This document shows, one piece after another, positions 50,392-60,101 of a stretch of DNA of 64,000 bases. Within the stretch, counting starts at the first letter, position 1; every line of letters starts with the position of its first letter. The translations under genes were made by a program, and so were the position numbers. The notes beneath the pieces were generated by a model. The model had not been told where the DNA came from. It ran no database searches and saw nothing but the letters and a program-made list of their open reading frames with translations. The DNA is from an uncultured Acetatifactor sp. (GTDB taxonomy: Bacteria > Bacillota > Clostridia > Lachnospirales > Lachnospiraceae), in contig CAJTPN010000011.1 of assembly GCA_910578185.1 (NCBI GenBank), forward strand, positions 1 to 64,000, given 5' to 3'.

Positions 50392-51102
50392 ATGTTACAA
50401 GAGTTAGCGAAAAAAACCTTTCGATCTTCCCTCAAGTGGACGGTGCTTCAGGCCGTTGTCGGACTATTGCTGACGGCTTTCTCTGCCCGAGACGCCTTCT
50501 ACAACATCAAGAACTTTCACAATTTCTTACCAACTAATGCCTTTCACGGCAGTTCCAACCGGTTTTTCAACAAGTGCTTTCCCATCTTCCTGTTTGCATT
50601 GGGCATCTATTTCCTTTGCCTTGCCGTCTACAGACTGATCAAAGGAGCCAGGGGAGGCTTCCTCGGTAAACTGAAGCAGGATATCAAAAATTCAGGTTAT
50701 ACCAAATCCGCCATAGAATCCGATTATGCCAGCGCAAAGCTAATGGATAAATGGGGCGTCCGGCTTGGACGATTGATGATCTATGATACTGCCACCGCAA
50801 AAGTCAGGGCAATTTCCACTGCAAAAATGCTATGGGCCTACACAGATATTAAAGTTTATCAGACAAAATATGGCGGTGAACTCCCTGTAAACGCCCTGAT
50901 AATTTATGCCGAGGGAGAAGCAAAAGAATTTCATTTGGTATTTTCCCAAGAAGCCCACGCGACACAAACGCTCCAACTGATAAGCGAAAAGTTCCCGTGG
51001 GTCGTGATAGGCTATTCCGACAACCTGAAAAGGCTTATTAAAGAAAATCCAACAGAATTCATGAAGCTGCGCTATCATACCTGTGAACATATTCCATTGT
51101 AA
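50392..51102 (+). CDS. Membrane protein of unknown function
   Basis: A 236-residue protein with two hydrophobic segments in the N-terminal half (about 17-35, WTVLQAVVGLLLTAF, and 64-85, FPIFLFALGIYFLCLAVYRL) and a soluble C-terminal domain with YTKSAIESDYASAKLMDKW and MLWAYTDIKVYQTKYGG. I do not recognise the family. AAAGGAG precedes the ATG. It may form a two-gene unit with the DUF3788-like gene 48 bases downstream. Confidence 0.65.
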   Translation: MLQELAKKTFRSSLKWTVLQAVVGLLLTAFSARDAFYNIKNFHNFLPTNAFHGSSNRFFNKCFPIFLFALGIYFLCLAVYRLIKGARGGFLGKLKQDIKNSGYTKSAIESDYASAKLMDKWGVRLGRLMIYDTATAKVRAISTAKMLWAYTDIKVYQTKYGGELPVNALIIYAEGEAKEFHLVFSQEAHATQTLQLISEKFPWVVIGYSDNLKRLIKENPTEFMKLRYHTCEHIPL

Positions 51103-51150
51103 TACAGAAAAAGGAATTATTATGCAATTTTCATCCAGGAGGTAACATAC

Positions 51151-51567
51151 ATGTTTTACAGAGAAGATTCCACCCATACACCTTCCGCTGACGAAATGAG
51201 CAACTATATCGCCAATCCCATATGGAACAACTTTTGCAGGCATATGGAACAGACTTATCACGTCAAGCCCTCTTTTACATTCAGTAAATGCAGCATGGAG
51301 TATGGATGGAATGCCAAATTTAAAAAAGGCCGCAGAGCCCTTTGTACGGTATATCCGAGAGAAGGCCGCTTTGCTGCGCTTGTTGTGATCGGTCAAAAAG
51401 AAAAGGTACTCTTTGAACAAGAACTCCCCACCTTCTGTCCTGCAATACAGCAGCTCTACCACGATACAAAGGAATGCAACGGACAAAAGTGGCTGTTTAT
51501 AGAATTGGGAGAAGACGACCCAAAATACGATGATGTAAAACGGGTGATTCATATCCGGACGTGTTGA
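51151..51567 (+). CDS. DUF3788 family protein
   Basis: A 138-residue protein matching DUF3788. The key segment is EYGWNAKFKKGRRALCTVYP near residue 49, then RFAALVVIGQKEKVLFEQEL, the family pattern. The fold resembles small ligand-binding proteins, function unknown. CCAGGAGGTAACATAC precedes the ATG, a strong ribosome site. It follows an unknown membrane protein. Confidence 0.85.
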   Translation: MFYREDSTHTPSADEMSNYIANPIWNNFCRHMEQTYHVKPSFTFSKCSMEYGWNAKFKKGRRALCTVYPREGRFAALVVIGQKEKVLFEQELPTFCPAIQQLYHDTKECNGQKWLFIELGEDDPKYDDVKRVIHIRTC

Positions 51568-51577
51568 CTCTCGCGGC

Positions 51578-51616
51578 ATTAGCCAAATGCTCACGCAAAC
51601 GCGGCACTTGGCTAAT
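51578..51616. repeat. Inverted repeat between convergent genes
   Basis: ATTAGCCAA (51578-51586) pairs perfectly with TTGGCTAAT (51608-51616) across a 21-base loop, between DUF3788 (+) and the GH112 gene (-). It may act as a bidirectional terminator, though neither side has a T-run. Confidence 0.5.
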
Positions 51617-51678
51617 TGCTCACGGCACACGTCCTTTTCCGCACCCTTTCTGGCAGCTCACCACACCGCCTTCACCTT

Positions 51679-53832
51679 TTACAATTCCAGGAACGTGGTA
51701 TCATAGGCAGCAATGGTCACTGTCCTGTCGCCCTTCTCGGTCTGAATGACGGCAGCCTGTTCCATATCGCTGTTATTGATAATAACCAGTTTCCTGCTCT
51801 CAGGATAATAAGCGCATTCCGTGTAAAGATTATCAGTCATATACATACCGTTCATGCCCTCTCCGCCTGCATATCGAATCAACTGATACAACATGCGGGT
51901 ATTCTCCAGATTTACCTGGAAGGACGCCAGATAGATACCTTTTCCCTTTCCAAACCCATTTACTGTAATCAGCGGTTTATCGCCGTCTGCCAGGAGCACC
52001 TGAGCCTTCCCGTCCGTGAGGAACAAATGCTCCCTGGAAGCCACGCAGGCGCCCGCAGGAATCAGCCCCTCCCTGTCTTCCACCTCAAAGCTCCACTTGC
52101 CATGGCATACTCTTGCCCCGGTATCCTCGTCAATTCCAAGCACATGTGCCATACGGAAATAGTTATCATATCCCTCCACTGCGGAAGGCTCATTGACGCC
52201 GATAAAAGCGCCGCCCTCATGTACCCATTTCGTCAGAATGGTTACTACTTCTTCGTCCTTCCAATTGTCGCCGCCGCTCCATGCGCTTCCGGCATAACCG
52301 GCATTGATCACCACATCCACCTCATTCAGCACACCCGCCTTCACGTCTTCAAAGGAGATAAACCTCACATCCACAGGCAGGCCGGAAAGAGCTTCATTGA
52401 TATGAATCAGGTCATGCATATAGGTCTCATGAAAATGTCCCGACAATGTCCAGGAACGCAGAGCCCCCCAGCTGTGGAGTACCGCAACTCTCGTCTTGAT
52501 GGTATAGGGTTTCCCCGCATCATGGAAGGAACTGATCAGACGAAATTCATCTGACACCTTTTCGATATAGTCACAAAAATCAGGAAATTCTTCCACCAGA
52601 TGCAGATATCCGCCCAGACCGATCCTGTCAATCTTTGCACGCAGCAGCGCACGCCTTACGCTGTTCCAATATTTCTTCGCATCCAGCGTGGGATCGCCGC
52701 CCTCCGCAAAAGTAGGCAGACCTCCCAGTCCCACCGGGAACAGATACGGATGAAGCCGCAGCTCATGAGTGGGCACGTCCACACCTGCGCAAAGCCTTGC
52801 CTCATAGCCGGAAAACACACACTTGATCAGGCCGTCGAAGCCAAACTCCTGGAACCTGCCGTTATAAGGCTCCACTCCGACCCAACTGTCATCATAGAAC
52901 ACGTACGCTTTCTTGCCGTATTCATGCACCATGTCAATCAGTTTCTTACCAAAGGATATGACAAAATCGTTAACAAACGCCATCCAATCCGACTTCCTTT
53001 GATTTCCCGGCATATGGGTCACATGCAGCTGGCCCTTATTGATAAAATCTTCCGCCGTCATACGATATCCGTATTTTTTCTCAAATTCGTCCAGAGCAAT
53101 ATCACTGACCGTATAGTCATAAGAGCCCCAATCGGAGAAAAGCTGACGATTTCTCTCGCTGCTGCCCCATATCCAAACAAAGTTATAAAACATGGAAGTA
53201 AAACGCACCACCGTGGTATCCGGGTGTGTCTCACACCAATTCTTCATCCAGCCCAACATATATTCCTGGGTTTCCGGATACCTGGGGTCAATCTGCATCA
53301 AATGTTCCTTGTCCCAATTATTTGTGGTATGATTATACATTGAGATCTCTTCCCATATACGGTATGCCAAAAAGCTTACCGTATATTTATGGAAGGGAGC
53401 AATGTCCTTTATGGTAACGGCGCCTGCTTCTTTATCGTAACTCCACTTACTGTCATCTATCTTTTCGTTTATGGTCCTATCATAGACTTCCCAATATTTC
53501 AAAGCCGCCTCTGTGTCGTTTATGGTAAACTGCTCCTGAAAAAAACTCTCCATCAGACTAACCGTAAGCGTATTCCCCTCTGCCACCGACGCAGGTGTAC
53601 AAAGAAATGTCTGCTGCAGCTTGTCAAGGTTCTTTTTTGCCCACTCGTTATGGTCGCGAATGATGCAGATTGTGGAATAAATACCATATCCCGCATGTAC
53701 GATCTCATCTGACAGCACGGTGCCGTCGCTGTCCCTGATCACATCAGCTCCCCACTTTTGGGCCATTTGTAATGTGAGCTTCTCATACCCAGATTCTCCG
53801 GGAAGCGTAAAACCGCCTTTTTGTTTTGACAT
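51679..53832 (-). CDS. GH112 phosphorylase, probably beta-1,4-D-galactosyl-L-rhamnose specific
   Basis: A 717-residue inverting phosphorylase of family GH112. The whole length matches: QMAQKWGADVIRDSDGT near 22, WKYWEVYD-type core, and FYDDSWVGVEPYNGRFQEFG near 300, in which the acidic residue acts as proton donor; the sugar pocket follows. Family members cleave galacto-N-biose, lacto-N-biose or D-galactosyl-beta-1,4-L-rhamnose with phosphate, giving galactose 1-phosphate. No signal peptide, so it works inside the cell. The GH105 and rhamnogalacturonan esterase-like partners argue for the galactosyl-rhamnose type. ATAGGAGGAT precedes the ATG. Confidence 0.88.
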   Translation of the reverse strand: MSKQKGGFTLPGESGYEKLTLQMAQKWGADVIRDSDGTVLSDEIVHAGYGIYSTICIIRDHNEWAKKNLDKLQQTFLCTPASVAEGNTLTVSLMESFFQEQFTINDTEAALKYWEVYDRTINEKIDDSKWSYDKEAGAVTIKDIAPFHKYTVSFLAYRIWEEISMYNHTTNNWDKEHLMQIDPRYPETQEYMLGWMKNWCETHPDTTVVRFTSMFYNFVWIWGSSERNRQLFSDWGSYDYTVSDIALDEFEKKYGYRMTAEDFINKGQLHVTHMPGNQRKSDWMAFVNDFVISFGKKLIDMVHEYGKKAYVFYDDSWVGVEPYNGRFQEFGFDGLIKCVFSGYEARLCAGVDVPTHELRLHPYLFPVGLGGLPTFAEGGDPTLDAKKYWNSVRRALLRAKIDRIGLGGYLHLVEEFPDFCDYIEKVSDEFRLISSFHDAGKPYTIKTRVAVLHSWGALRSWTLSGHFHETYMHDLIHINEALSGLPVDVRFISFEDVKAGVLNEVDVVINAGYAGSAWSGGDNWKDEEVVTILTKWVHEGGAFIGVNEPSAVEGYDNYFRMAHVLGIDEDTGARVCHGKWSFEVEDREGLIPAGACVASREHLFLTDGKAQVLLADGDKPLITVNGFGKGKGIYLASFQVNLENTRMLYQLIRYAGGEGMNGMYMTDNLYTECAYYPESRKLVIINNSDMEQAAVIQTEKGDRTVTIAAYDTTFLEL

Positions 53833-53865
53833 TTTAAGATCCTCCTATTTTTGTACCGTTCCTGT

Positions 53866-53905
53866 AAGCACCCATACAGGGAAGGAAATTTCCCTCCGGG
53901 TGCTT
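53866..53905 (-). promoter_or_regulatory. Intergenic hairpin in the pectin operon
   Basis: AAGCACCC (53866-53873) and GGGTGCTT (53898-53905) form a stem, with the inner GGGAA/TTCCC helix, between the esterase and GH112 genes. No T-run follows, so it may protect or partially terminate the mRNA. Confidence 0.5.
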
Positions 53906-53987
53906 TCGATTCGGAACTGTTTTTATTTGATTCCTGTTCCGTGATGCGCCTTTAGACACATTGTCCCTTTCAGTGCCCGGTTAACGG

Positions 53988-55856
53988 TTAAAGCTTCATA
54001 CGACGGCAAAGTTCAACCGCTTCTCCTCTCGTCACAACTTTGCCCAGCGCTTCGCTGCCGTCGGGCTCAAGCAGCCCCAGATAACAAGCCGCCCGCACAT
54101 AAGGTCTTGCAAATTCTCTGCATTTTCCATCATAGGCACAGGTCTTCTCCCACACCTCCTCAGGAATCGTCCTGCGGCTCTTATATCCGTTGACTGCGAA
54201 CGTGCAAAATTCTTCCAATGTCACCTGCTGCAGAGGGAAAAACTTCCGCCCCTCCACCAGACCTTCGTCAATCATACCATTTTGATACGCGCACTCCACA
54301 CATCCCGCATACCATTCATGTCCCAGCACATCGGTAAACATGTCATTGTACACATTGGTAGGAAAGAACTTCACCGTTTTGATCACCATATCCAGAACCG
54401 ATACCCTGTCCGCAGGCTCCGTAAGTCTGTCAATCTCTGAAAGAAGCTTCGCTCCTTCCTGAGGCTTTTCCACTTCTTCAAATATTGCAGGTTTTACCGC
54501 CGGCACAATGCATTGGGCAGGCTCCCAGTTGCCAAAACCTTTCGTCACATGCTCCGCCAGGAAACGATACTGGGCTTCCTCACGATTCGCGCATACTCTG
54601 ACAATCTCCTCCGCCACATACCCTGCCATATGATAGGCACCGTAATCATTGCTGTGGGTATAATCCCCGGGGAAGAAATAAGACTTGGAAGCTTCCAGTC
54701 CCTTCTCCAAAATGAAATCCATACTGCGCTTATGCAAGTCGATCACCGGAACATTCTCGCGCTCTCCGATTTCCAGACAAACCTGTGCATATTCTTCTAA
54801 AAGATCGTTATAAGTCCCATCGTTACCCTTCCAGGTATTTCTGGCAATGGGTGTTACCAGCAGCGGAAAAATCCCCTTTGCCCTGCACTCGCCAATATAG
54901 CGCAGAAGATTTTCCTGATAACCGCCCCTTGCCTTCAAAGCATCAATCTTTTGATCATTATGGGCAAACTGAAAAAAGCAATAGTCGCCGGGACCAGCAT
55001 ACTGTTCAATGATCTCATAGTGCTTTTCCTTCCGGAAGCTTGACGTGGTCAGCCCCGAATGGGAATGATTGGACACTCCAATTCCTCCCTTCAGATATCC
55101 GGAAATCATCTGACCCCAACCCGAATAGCTGGTACCCGGCGCATACGGATAATCCGCGCTCTGATCCGTCACCGTAGAATCGCCCGCAATATAAAGGGTG
55201 GGGCAGTCCGTCTCTTCCACAATGATCTCGCTGAACCTGGGCCGATCCGCCACGATTGTGATATCCAGAGACTTATCCTCATATCGCCTGGTATACCCTC
55301 TGGGCACAAAATCGCAAACATTCACTGTCATGGTACATTGAAACTGAATCCCGCCAAAGGAATCCTTCGAAATGCTTCCTGTGGGCCGATTAGCCATATC
55401 CGCAACATGCCCGAGAGAAATATCCCCCCGGAAACCAAGCCGCCTGCGCCCTGTAAATATCAGCACATCCTCCATGGGTTCCTCGGTATGTATGGTTAGG
55501 GTTACTTTGTAATTGCCCTGCCTTGGCACATCCACCTTGAAAGAAAGCGGAATCCTGCGCGGCTCTCCCTCCATCTGCTCACCTGTCATACTCTCCAGAC
55601 GCGCGATCTCTTTCTTTCCGTCCAGGAAACACCCGGCCCCATCCTCTTCAATATAGGACAGATCCGCATCCCGGTACCAGTATACCGTGTCAAATGCGGA
55701 ATTCAGCTCCGGTATGCGCAAAAGCTCCTGCTCCCGCCTGTTTTTTTCCGTCACAAAACCATACCCTTTACCCGGCCGATACAGATCGCCGGAACCGACC
55801 CCAATTACATCGGCCGTACCCGAATCACGGCCAAACAGGAATTTTCTACGAAACAT
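53988..55856 (-). CDS. SGNH-hydrolase (rhamnogalacturonan acetylesterase-like) with SLH-like repeats
   Basis: About 622 residues. The N-terminal domain (about 1-210) is beta-rich, perhaps carbohydrate binding. The esterase domain (about 215-440) has LYIAGDSTVTDQSADYPYAP (block I with GDS), FQFAHNDQK (block III, GxND-type) and PGDYTHSNDYGAYHMAGYVA (block V DxxH-like). A coiled segment leads to two SLH-like repeats (about 505-620, with FTDVLGHEWYAGCVECAYQN and VVTRGEAVELCRRM). SLH repeats normally anchor proteins to the cell wall, yet there is no signal peptide. The ATG lies in TAATG with the GH105 stop, so the two are coupled. Confidence 0.8.
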   Translation of the reverse strand: MFRRKFLFGRDSGTADVIGVGSGDLYRPGKGYGFVTEKNRREQELLRIPELNSAFDTVYWYRDADLSYIEEDGAGCFLDGKKEIARLESMTGEQMEGEPRRIPLSFKVDVPRQGNYKVTLTIHTEEPMEDVLIFTGRRRLGFRGDISLGHVADMANRPTGSISKDSFGGIQFQCTMTVNVCDFVPRGYTRRYEDKSLDITIVADRPRFSEIIVEETDCPTLYIAGDSTVTDQSADYPYAPGTSYSGWGQMISGYLKGGIGVSNHSHSGLTTSSFRKEKHYEIIEQYAGPGDYCFFQFAHNDQKIDALKARGGYQENLLRYIGECRAKGIFPLLVTPIARNTWKGNDGTYNDLLEEYAQVCLEIGERENVPVIDLHKRSMDFILEKGLEASKSYFFPGDYTHSNDYGAYHMAGYVAEEIVRVCANREEAQYRFLAEHVTKGFGNWEPAQCIVPAVKPAIFEEVEKPQEGAKLLSEIDRLTEPADRVSVLDMVIKTVKFFPTNVYNDMFTDVLGHEWYAGCVECAYQNGMIDEGLVEGRKFFPLQQVTLEEFCTFAVNGYKSRRTIPEEVWEKTCAYDGKCREFARPYVRAACYLGLLEPDGSEALGKVVTRGEAVELCRRMKL

Positions 55857-56908
55857 TAAAGCGCACCATCCTTTTCTATGGTATCTGAAGTCAGCAGGAC
55901 GGAGAAAAACGAAAGCATAAGCCCCTGGCCCCATCCCTGAATCCAGTCTTTCGAAATCCCCCTGTAACCTTCCTTATCTCGCATAACGGCAGTCCCTGCG
56001 GAAACATTCATCACTTTTCCGTCTTCACTTACATTGTCCAGCAGTCCCTTAATGGACTTATTGATATACTTGGAATGCAGCGGATTTCCTCTGTTGAGCA
56101 TGGCTGCGGCAATCCCTGCGGAAGCTGAAATTTCCTCGTATGAATCCCCATCGTCCAAAACGGTTCTCCACAGACCGTTCTCCGTCTGTACCGTCTTTAA
56201 CGCTGCCAGCTGCTCGTTTAAGGAGCCTGCCACATCCATATATTTGGGATAAAGATAGCACTCCGGCAGGACGCCCCCTACCTGTGACATGGTAAACGCC
56301 GCCCAAGCATTTGCCCTTCCCCAGTAAATGCCGGACATGTGATCCCCTTTGATATTGTCATAACCATGATAATAGAAACCGCTGCTGGGATTCTGCAAAT
56401 ATTTGATATGCCAATAATACTGATTTAGCGCATCGTTAATCATATCCTCGTCCTTGTTCATGACGCCCACTCGAAGCAACAGATAAGCCGCCATAAACAA
56501 CGTATCACACCATGCCTGTTCCGGGAAATCATTTTTCGCGGATACGGTATGCTGCAGTACATGGTCTCCGAAACGAAGGGCATCGTTGGTCAGATATGCC
56601 ACTTTGGACATAAGAATATCATAATATTTCTTATCGTTTGTGGCATTGTACAGGGTAATCAGACAATGTCCCATAGCGCAGGCATTGACAGTCCATACCT
56701 TCGGCAGCCCCAAATCAATCAATTCGTCCACTCTGTCTTTTAACAGCTTCAGATACTCCTCCTTTTGGGTTTTCTCATAAGCTTCGCTGATTCCGTAATA
56801 AGCCACCCCGCAAGGCCAGTCCCAGGTCAAATCCATATTCATGGTCTTCCTTACAATCTTGTCGATCATTTCCTCAATCTGCTGTTTGTCGTACTCCAGC
56901 TGCAACAT
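55856..56908 (-). CDS. GH105 unsaturated rhamnogalacturonyl hydrolase
   Basis: A 350-residue (alpha/alpha)6-barrel enzyme of family GH105 that removes the unsaturated galacturonosyl residue from RG-I lyase products. LTWDWPCGVAYYGISEAY near 20, TVNACAMGHCLITLYNAT near 75, AWCDTLFMAAYLLLR near 135 with the general-acid Asp, and IYWGRANAWAAFTMSQV near 185 are the family blocks. No signal peptide, so it is intracellular. ATG 56908 is chosen because CGGAGGGAATT precedes it. It starts 300 bases after the binding-protein stop and is fused to the esterase gene by TAATG. Confidence 0.92.
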   Translation of the reverse strand: MLQLEYDKQQIEEMIDKIVRKTMNMDLTWDWPCGVAYYGISEAYEKTQKEEYLKLLKDRVDELIDLGLPKVWTVNACAMGHCLITLYNATNDKKYYDILMSKVAYLTNDALRFGDHVLQHTVSAKNDFPEQAWCDTLFMAAYLLLRVGVMNKDEDMINDALNQYYWHIKYLQNPSSGFYYHGYDNIKGDHMSGIYWGRANAWAAFTMSQVGGVLPECYLYPKYMDVAGSLNEQLAALKTVQTENGLWRTVLDDGDSYEEISASAGIAAAMLNRGNPLHSKYINKSIKGLLDNVSEDGKVMNVSAGTAVMRDKEGYRGISKDWIQGWGQGLMLSFFSVLLTSDTIEKDGAL

Positions 56909-57222
56909 AATTCCCTCCGTTCCGCCTGTCAAAGGCATATTCAATTGTTTCATTCCCTTAAGGCGCGCCGCTTTCCGCATGGTATGTCTGCAAGCTGTTT
57001 TCCCGCAATCCTTACTCCCCAAGCAAAGCCTGCGCCCTATCACCGCATGATATTTCTATTATAACAAATGGGAAGAAGTGTGTAAAGTAAAGTTAATCCA
57101 ATTTCTCATGCGCGAAAACGGAGGCGCACCAATGGCAATCCTCCGTTTTCATGGTTTGGACACTTGGTCCCGGCCGACACAAACAATTTGAACATTTGTT
57201 CTGACGGCACGCTATATGATAA

Positions 57223-58989
57223 TTATTGTAACTTGGAACTCAAACCATCTTTCAGCGCCTTCAGTCTTGCTTCCGCAATCTTCTGATATCCTGCTTCCCA
57301 ATACTTCTTGGCAGCTTCTTCATACTTTGCGTCAAATTCTGCAGGTGAACACATAATCAAGTCATCCCGATACTCCGCATACAATGACAACAGAGTCGCC
57401 TGATATTCTCCCGCCACCTTTGCCACATCATCTGTTGCAAACATACAGTCCGTAGGAACCCAGCCCTTTTCCCATGCCGCAACCTGATTGTAATAATTGC
57501 TGATTAAATCATTGGTAAAGTCCACACCCTCAATGGCCTTGCCATCGGCATTTTTAACAATTGGCGAGGAAGCCTTGATGGTATCTTCTATGGTTCCCGC
57601 ATTTCTTGCCTCGATGGTTACACACCAATAGTCCTTATTGGTATTAAAGCCCTGCTTATGTTCGCTTGCCGTATACTCGATTCCGACCGGCAGCCCGTTT
57701 TCATATTTAAAATGCTCGTTCTCATATCCCCACTGCATTACAAACAGGTTTTCTTTCTGCGTCATCCATTCCATATACATCATGGCTGCTTTGATCTGAT
57801 CGTCCGTAGCCTGAGAAGAAAAGCCTATCATCATGCCGAAAGGATTGTTGGAACGGAATGCCGGAACCGTGCCATAGGCTGTATCGGCTTCCAGACTTTG
57901 AATGCCAACCACCAGCTCGCCGTCAGGATTGGTCTGGTAGAATGAATCCAGCCACTCCATATTCTGTGCAATATATGCGCTGTAAGAATATGTTTTTCCG
58001 TTAACAAAATTAGCCTGCGCAACGGCGCCTTCCGTCACATAATATTCCGGATCCGTGATGCCAAGGTTATAATTCTCATTCAATTCCTTTAACAGTCTCT
58101 TGTTGGGTTCCCAGCCAAGGGAAGGGATGGCATAATCGCCGTACATAGCCCATTCTTCTTCATTGGCAGGATATTCCCTGAAGGCATAGTTCTGGTCAAT
58201 ACCGTTCATTTCCGTTGACTTTGCGCCTCCGCCGGGATGCTCGGCAATTCCCTGGTCCATAATCTTCTTCATGGCATCCAGATACTCTTCACGGGTTGCC
58301 GGGATATGATCATAGCCAACCTGCTTCAGCCAGTCCATCCGGTACCATGTGACAAAGGTATAGTTGGTATTGTAATAGGGTCTTTCCGCTAAAACAAAAT
58401 AAATATCGTTGCTCATGGAAGTATATTTGATCTGATCAAGATCAACCATCCTTTGATAATAAGTGGGCGCCACAAACGCAAACTCATCCAGGCTGTACGA
58501 CTTCAGATATCCGTCCGCCACCCATTGCGCAAGTTTGGGATAGTCATACTCCATCAAAAAGGTAGGCAGCGTCTTGGAAGAAGCCAGCAAAGTATATGTA
58601 GTAAGCACTTCGTTCCGGGGAATAGGTACAAACTCCAGCTTTATATTGTATTTGTCTCCAAAATTCTCCTGAAGCCACTTTTCCCAATAATTTTCCCCGA
58701 TTGCAGGAGCGCCGCCCGAATTGGCCCCTCTATCGTATACAGGAATGCGAAGCGTAACCTTATCGGCAAACGCAGTATACCCTTCCACACCTGCCACCGC
58801 CTCGGTACCGCCTGAATTGCTTTCCGAACTGCCGCCTGCGGAATTATTTTGACTATTATTTGTGCCGCCGCTTGCGCTATTGCTGTTGCCTGCAGGGTTG
58901 GCGGTGTTGCCGCATCCGCCCAGAGCGCCTATTGCCAAAGCCCCTACAAGCGTGGCGGACAACAGCTTTTGAAGAACCTTCTTCTTCAA
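57223..58989 (-). CDS. ABC oligosaccharide-binding lipoprotein
   Basis: A 588-residue extracellular solute-binding protein. Signal peptide with lipobox GALGGCG, then an Asn/Gly/Ser-rich linker (about 27-65), then the binding fold with VTLRIPVYDRGANSGGAPAI near 80 and WLQENFGDKYNIKLEFVPIP near 110. The length and pattern match the lipoproteins that serve LplB/YtcP-type permeases for uptake of acidic or complex oligosaccharides. Here it would bind RG-I fragments. AGGAGGATATAATT precedes the ATG. The permease upstream is truncated and its partner permease is missing. Confidence 0.9.
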   Translation of the reverse strand: MKKKVLQKLLSATLVGALAIGALGGCGNTANPAGNSNSASGGTNNSQNNSAGGSSESNSGGTEAVAGVEGYTAFADKVTLRIPVYDRGANSGGAPAIGENYWEKWLQENFGDKYNIKLEFVPIPRNEVLTTYTLLASSKTLPTFLMEYDYPKLAQWVADGYLKSYSLDEFAFVAPTYYQRMVDLDQIKYTSMSNDIYFVLAERPYYNTNYTFVTWYRMDWLKQVGYDHIPATREEYLDAMKKIMDQGIAEHPGGGAKSTEMNGIDQNYAFREYPANEEEWAMYGDYAIPSLGWEPNKRLLKELNENYNLGITDPEYYVTEGAVAQANFVNGKTYSYSAYIAQNMEWLDSFYQTNPDGELVVGIQSLEADTAYGTVPAFRSNNPFGMMIGFSSQATDDQIKAAMMYMEWMTQKENLFVMQWGYENEHFKYENGLPVGIEYTASEHKQGFNTNKDYWCVTIEARNAGTIEDTIKASSPIVKNADGKAIEGVDFTNDLISNYYNQVAAWEKGWVPTDCMFATDDVAKVAGEYQATLLSLYAEYRDDLIMCSPAEFDAKYEEAAKKYWEAGYQKIAEARLKALKDGLSSKLQ

Positions 58990-59151
58990 ATTATATCCTC
59001 CTATTCCAGTTCCTGTTTATGGGAACTTGTTTCCGCCTCTTTTCTTTCGTGCCCAAACAGCAGCGTACCCTTCATCTCCCGGGCGCTGCCGTTTTGAGAC
59101 TGTTTTTATTTCCAGTTCCTGTTCATGGAGACTCGTTTTGGTCTTTTTTCC

Positions 59152-59787
59152 TTACAGCAACCCGTCTTCCCCCAGCTTTTTGGCAACTCGGTCTGCCAAA
59201 AGCACCAGCAGCAAACCGATCAGGGACTGAAACAGATTAACCGCCGTTGCCATACTGTACTTACCGTCCGCCAGACCCTTGTTGTATATGTACACGGCAA
59301 GTTGATATTGAAAATCTCTTACCCTGGTATTGTCAAATTCCCTCAGCCTCTCATAGTTGCTCCCCATGATACGGCCCAGATTCATAATCAACAGTGTGAC
59401 CACGGTACTTTTAATACCGGGCAGGGTAATATGCCACATTCGTTTCCACCTGCCTGCGCCGTCGATCATTGCCGCCTCATATAATTCGCCGCTGATTCCC
59501 GTAATCGCTGCAAGGTAAATGATGGTGCCCCATCCCATTCCCTGCCATACCCCCACCAGCAGATAGGTCACGGCCCAATGATATTTTTCCGTCAAAAACG
59601 GAATTCCCTGTTCCACCAGTCCTAAATTTGTCAGCGCAATATTTACCAGACCTGTTGAGGGTCGGAACATGGCATATGCCACCGAGCCAATAACGGCCCA
59701 GGACAGGAAATGAGGCAGATAAAGAATGGTCTGCGTCACCTTCTTAAACCTGGGATACCGAAGCACAGGACTCTCTGGCCGAAACAA
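59152..59787 (-). pseudogene. ABC sugar permease (LplB type), 5'-truncated
   Basis: The remaining about 205 residues match the C-terminal two thirds of an LplB-type permease: RFKKVTQTILYLPHFLSWAV opens the homologous part, GVWQGMGWGTIIYLAAITGI follows, then EAAMIDGAGRWKRMWHITLP, the EAA loop that contacts the ATPase. About 100 N-terminal residues with two membrane segments are missing. Sequence upstream of about 59,762 belongs to another gene, so the frame's start at 59787 is not a real start. The second permease normally present is also absent. The remnant therefore probably does not work. Confidence 0.85.
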
Positions 59788-60062
59788 TCGGCGTATCCCG
59801 AGGCGTTATTTTTAATCTAGAAAAAAATAAAACCACCCCCCAAACCATTGTGATTAACGCCATTTGCCAGACTTTAAAAATCAATAAAAACTGGCTGGTA
59901 AACGGTACAGGAGAAATGGAAGACACAAAAGAAATGTCACAGAGCATTAAGATACTGACTGAATTATATGAGGTAGCCAAAGAATTATCTGAGGAAGAAC
60001 AGCTCTATTTGCTGGATACGGTAAAAGCTCTGCAAAAGCGAATCAGTAAGCCAAGAAAATAG
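59762..60062 (+). pseudogene. XRE-family regulator, 5'-truncated
   Basis: Reading on the plus strand from about 59762 gives QDSLAETIGVSRGVIFNLEK, then TTPQTIVINAICQTLKINKN and WLVNGTGEMED: the second half of an HTH_3 domain with its recognition helix and the following helix, as in small phage or ICE repressors. The first 20-25 residues, including helix 1, are lost. It ends at TAG 60060-60062. The tail KELSEEEQLYLLDTVKALQK is an amphipathic helix for dimerisation. It abuts the truncated permease head to head. Confidence 0.8.
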
Positions 60063-60101
60063 GGCTGCCGCAAGCGACAACCCTTGTAAGTCACAGATTT
60101 A

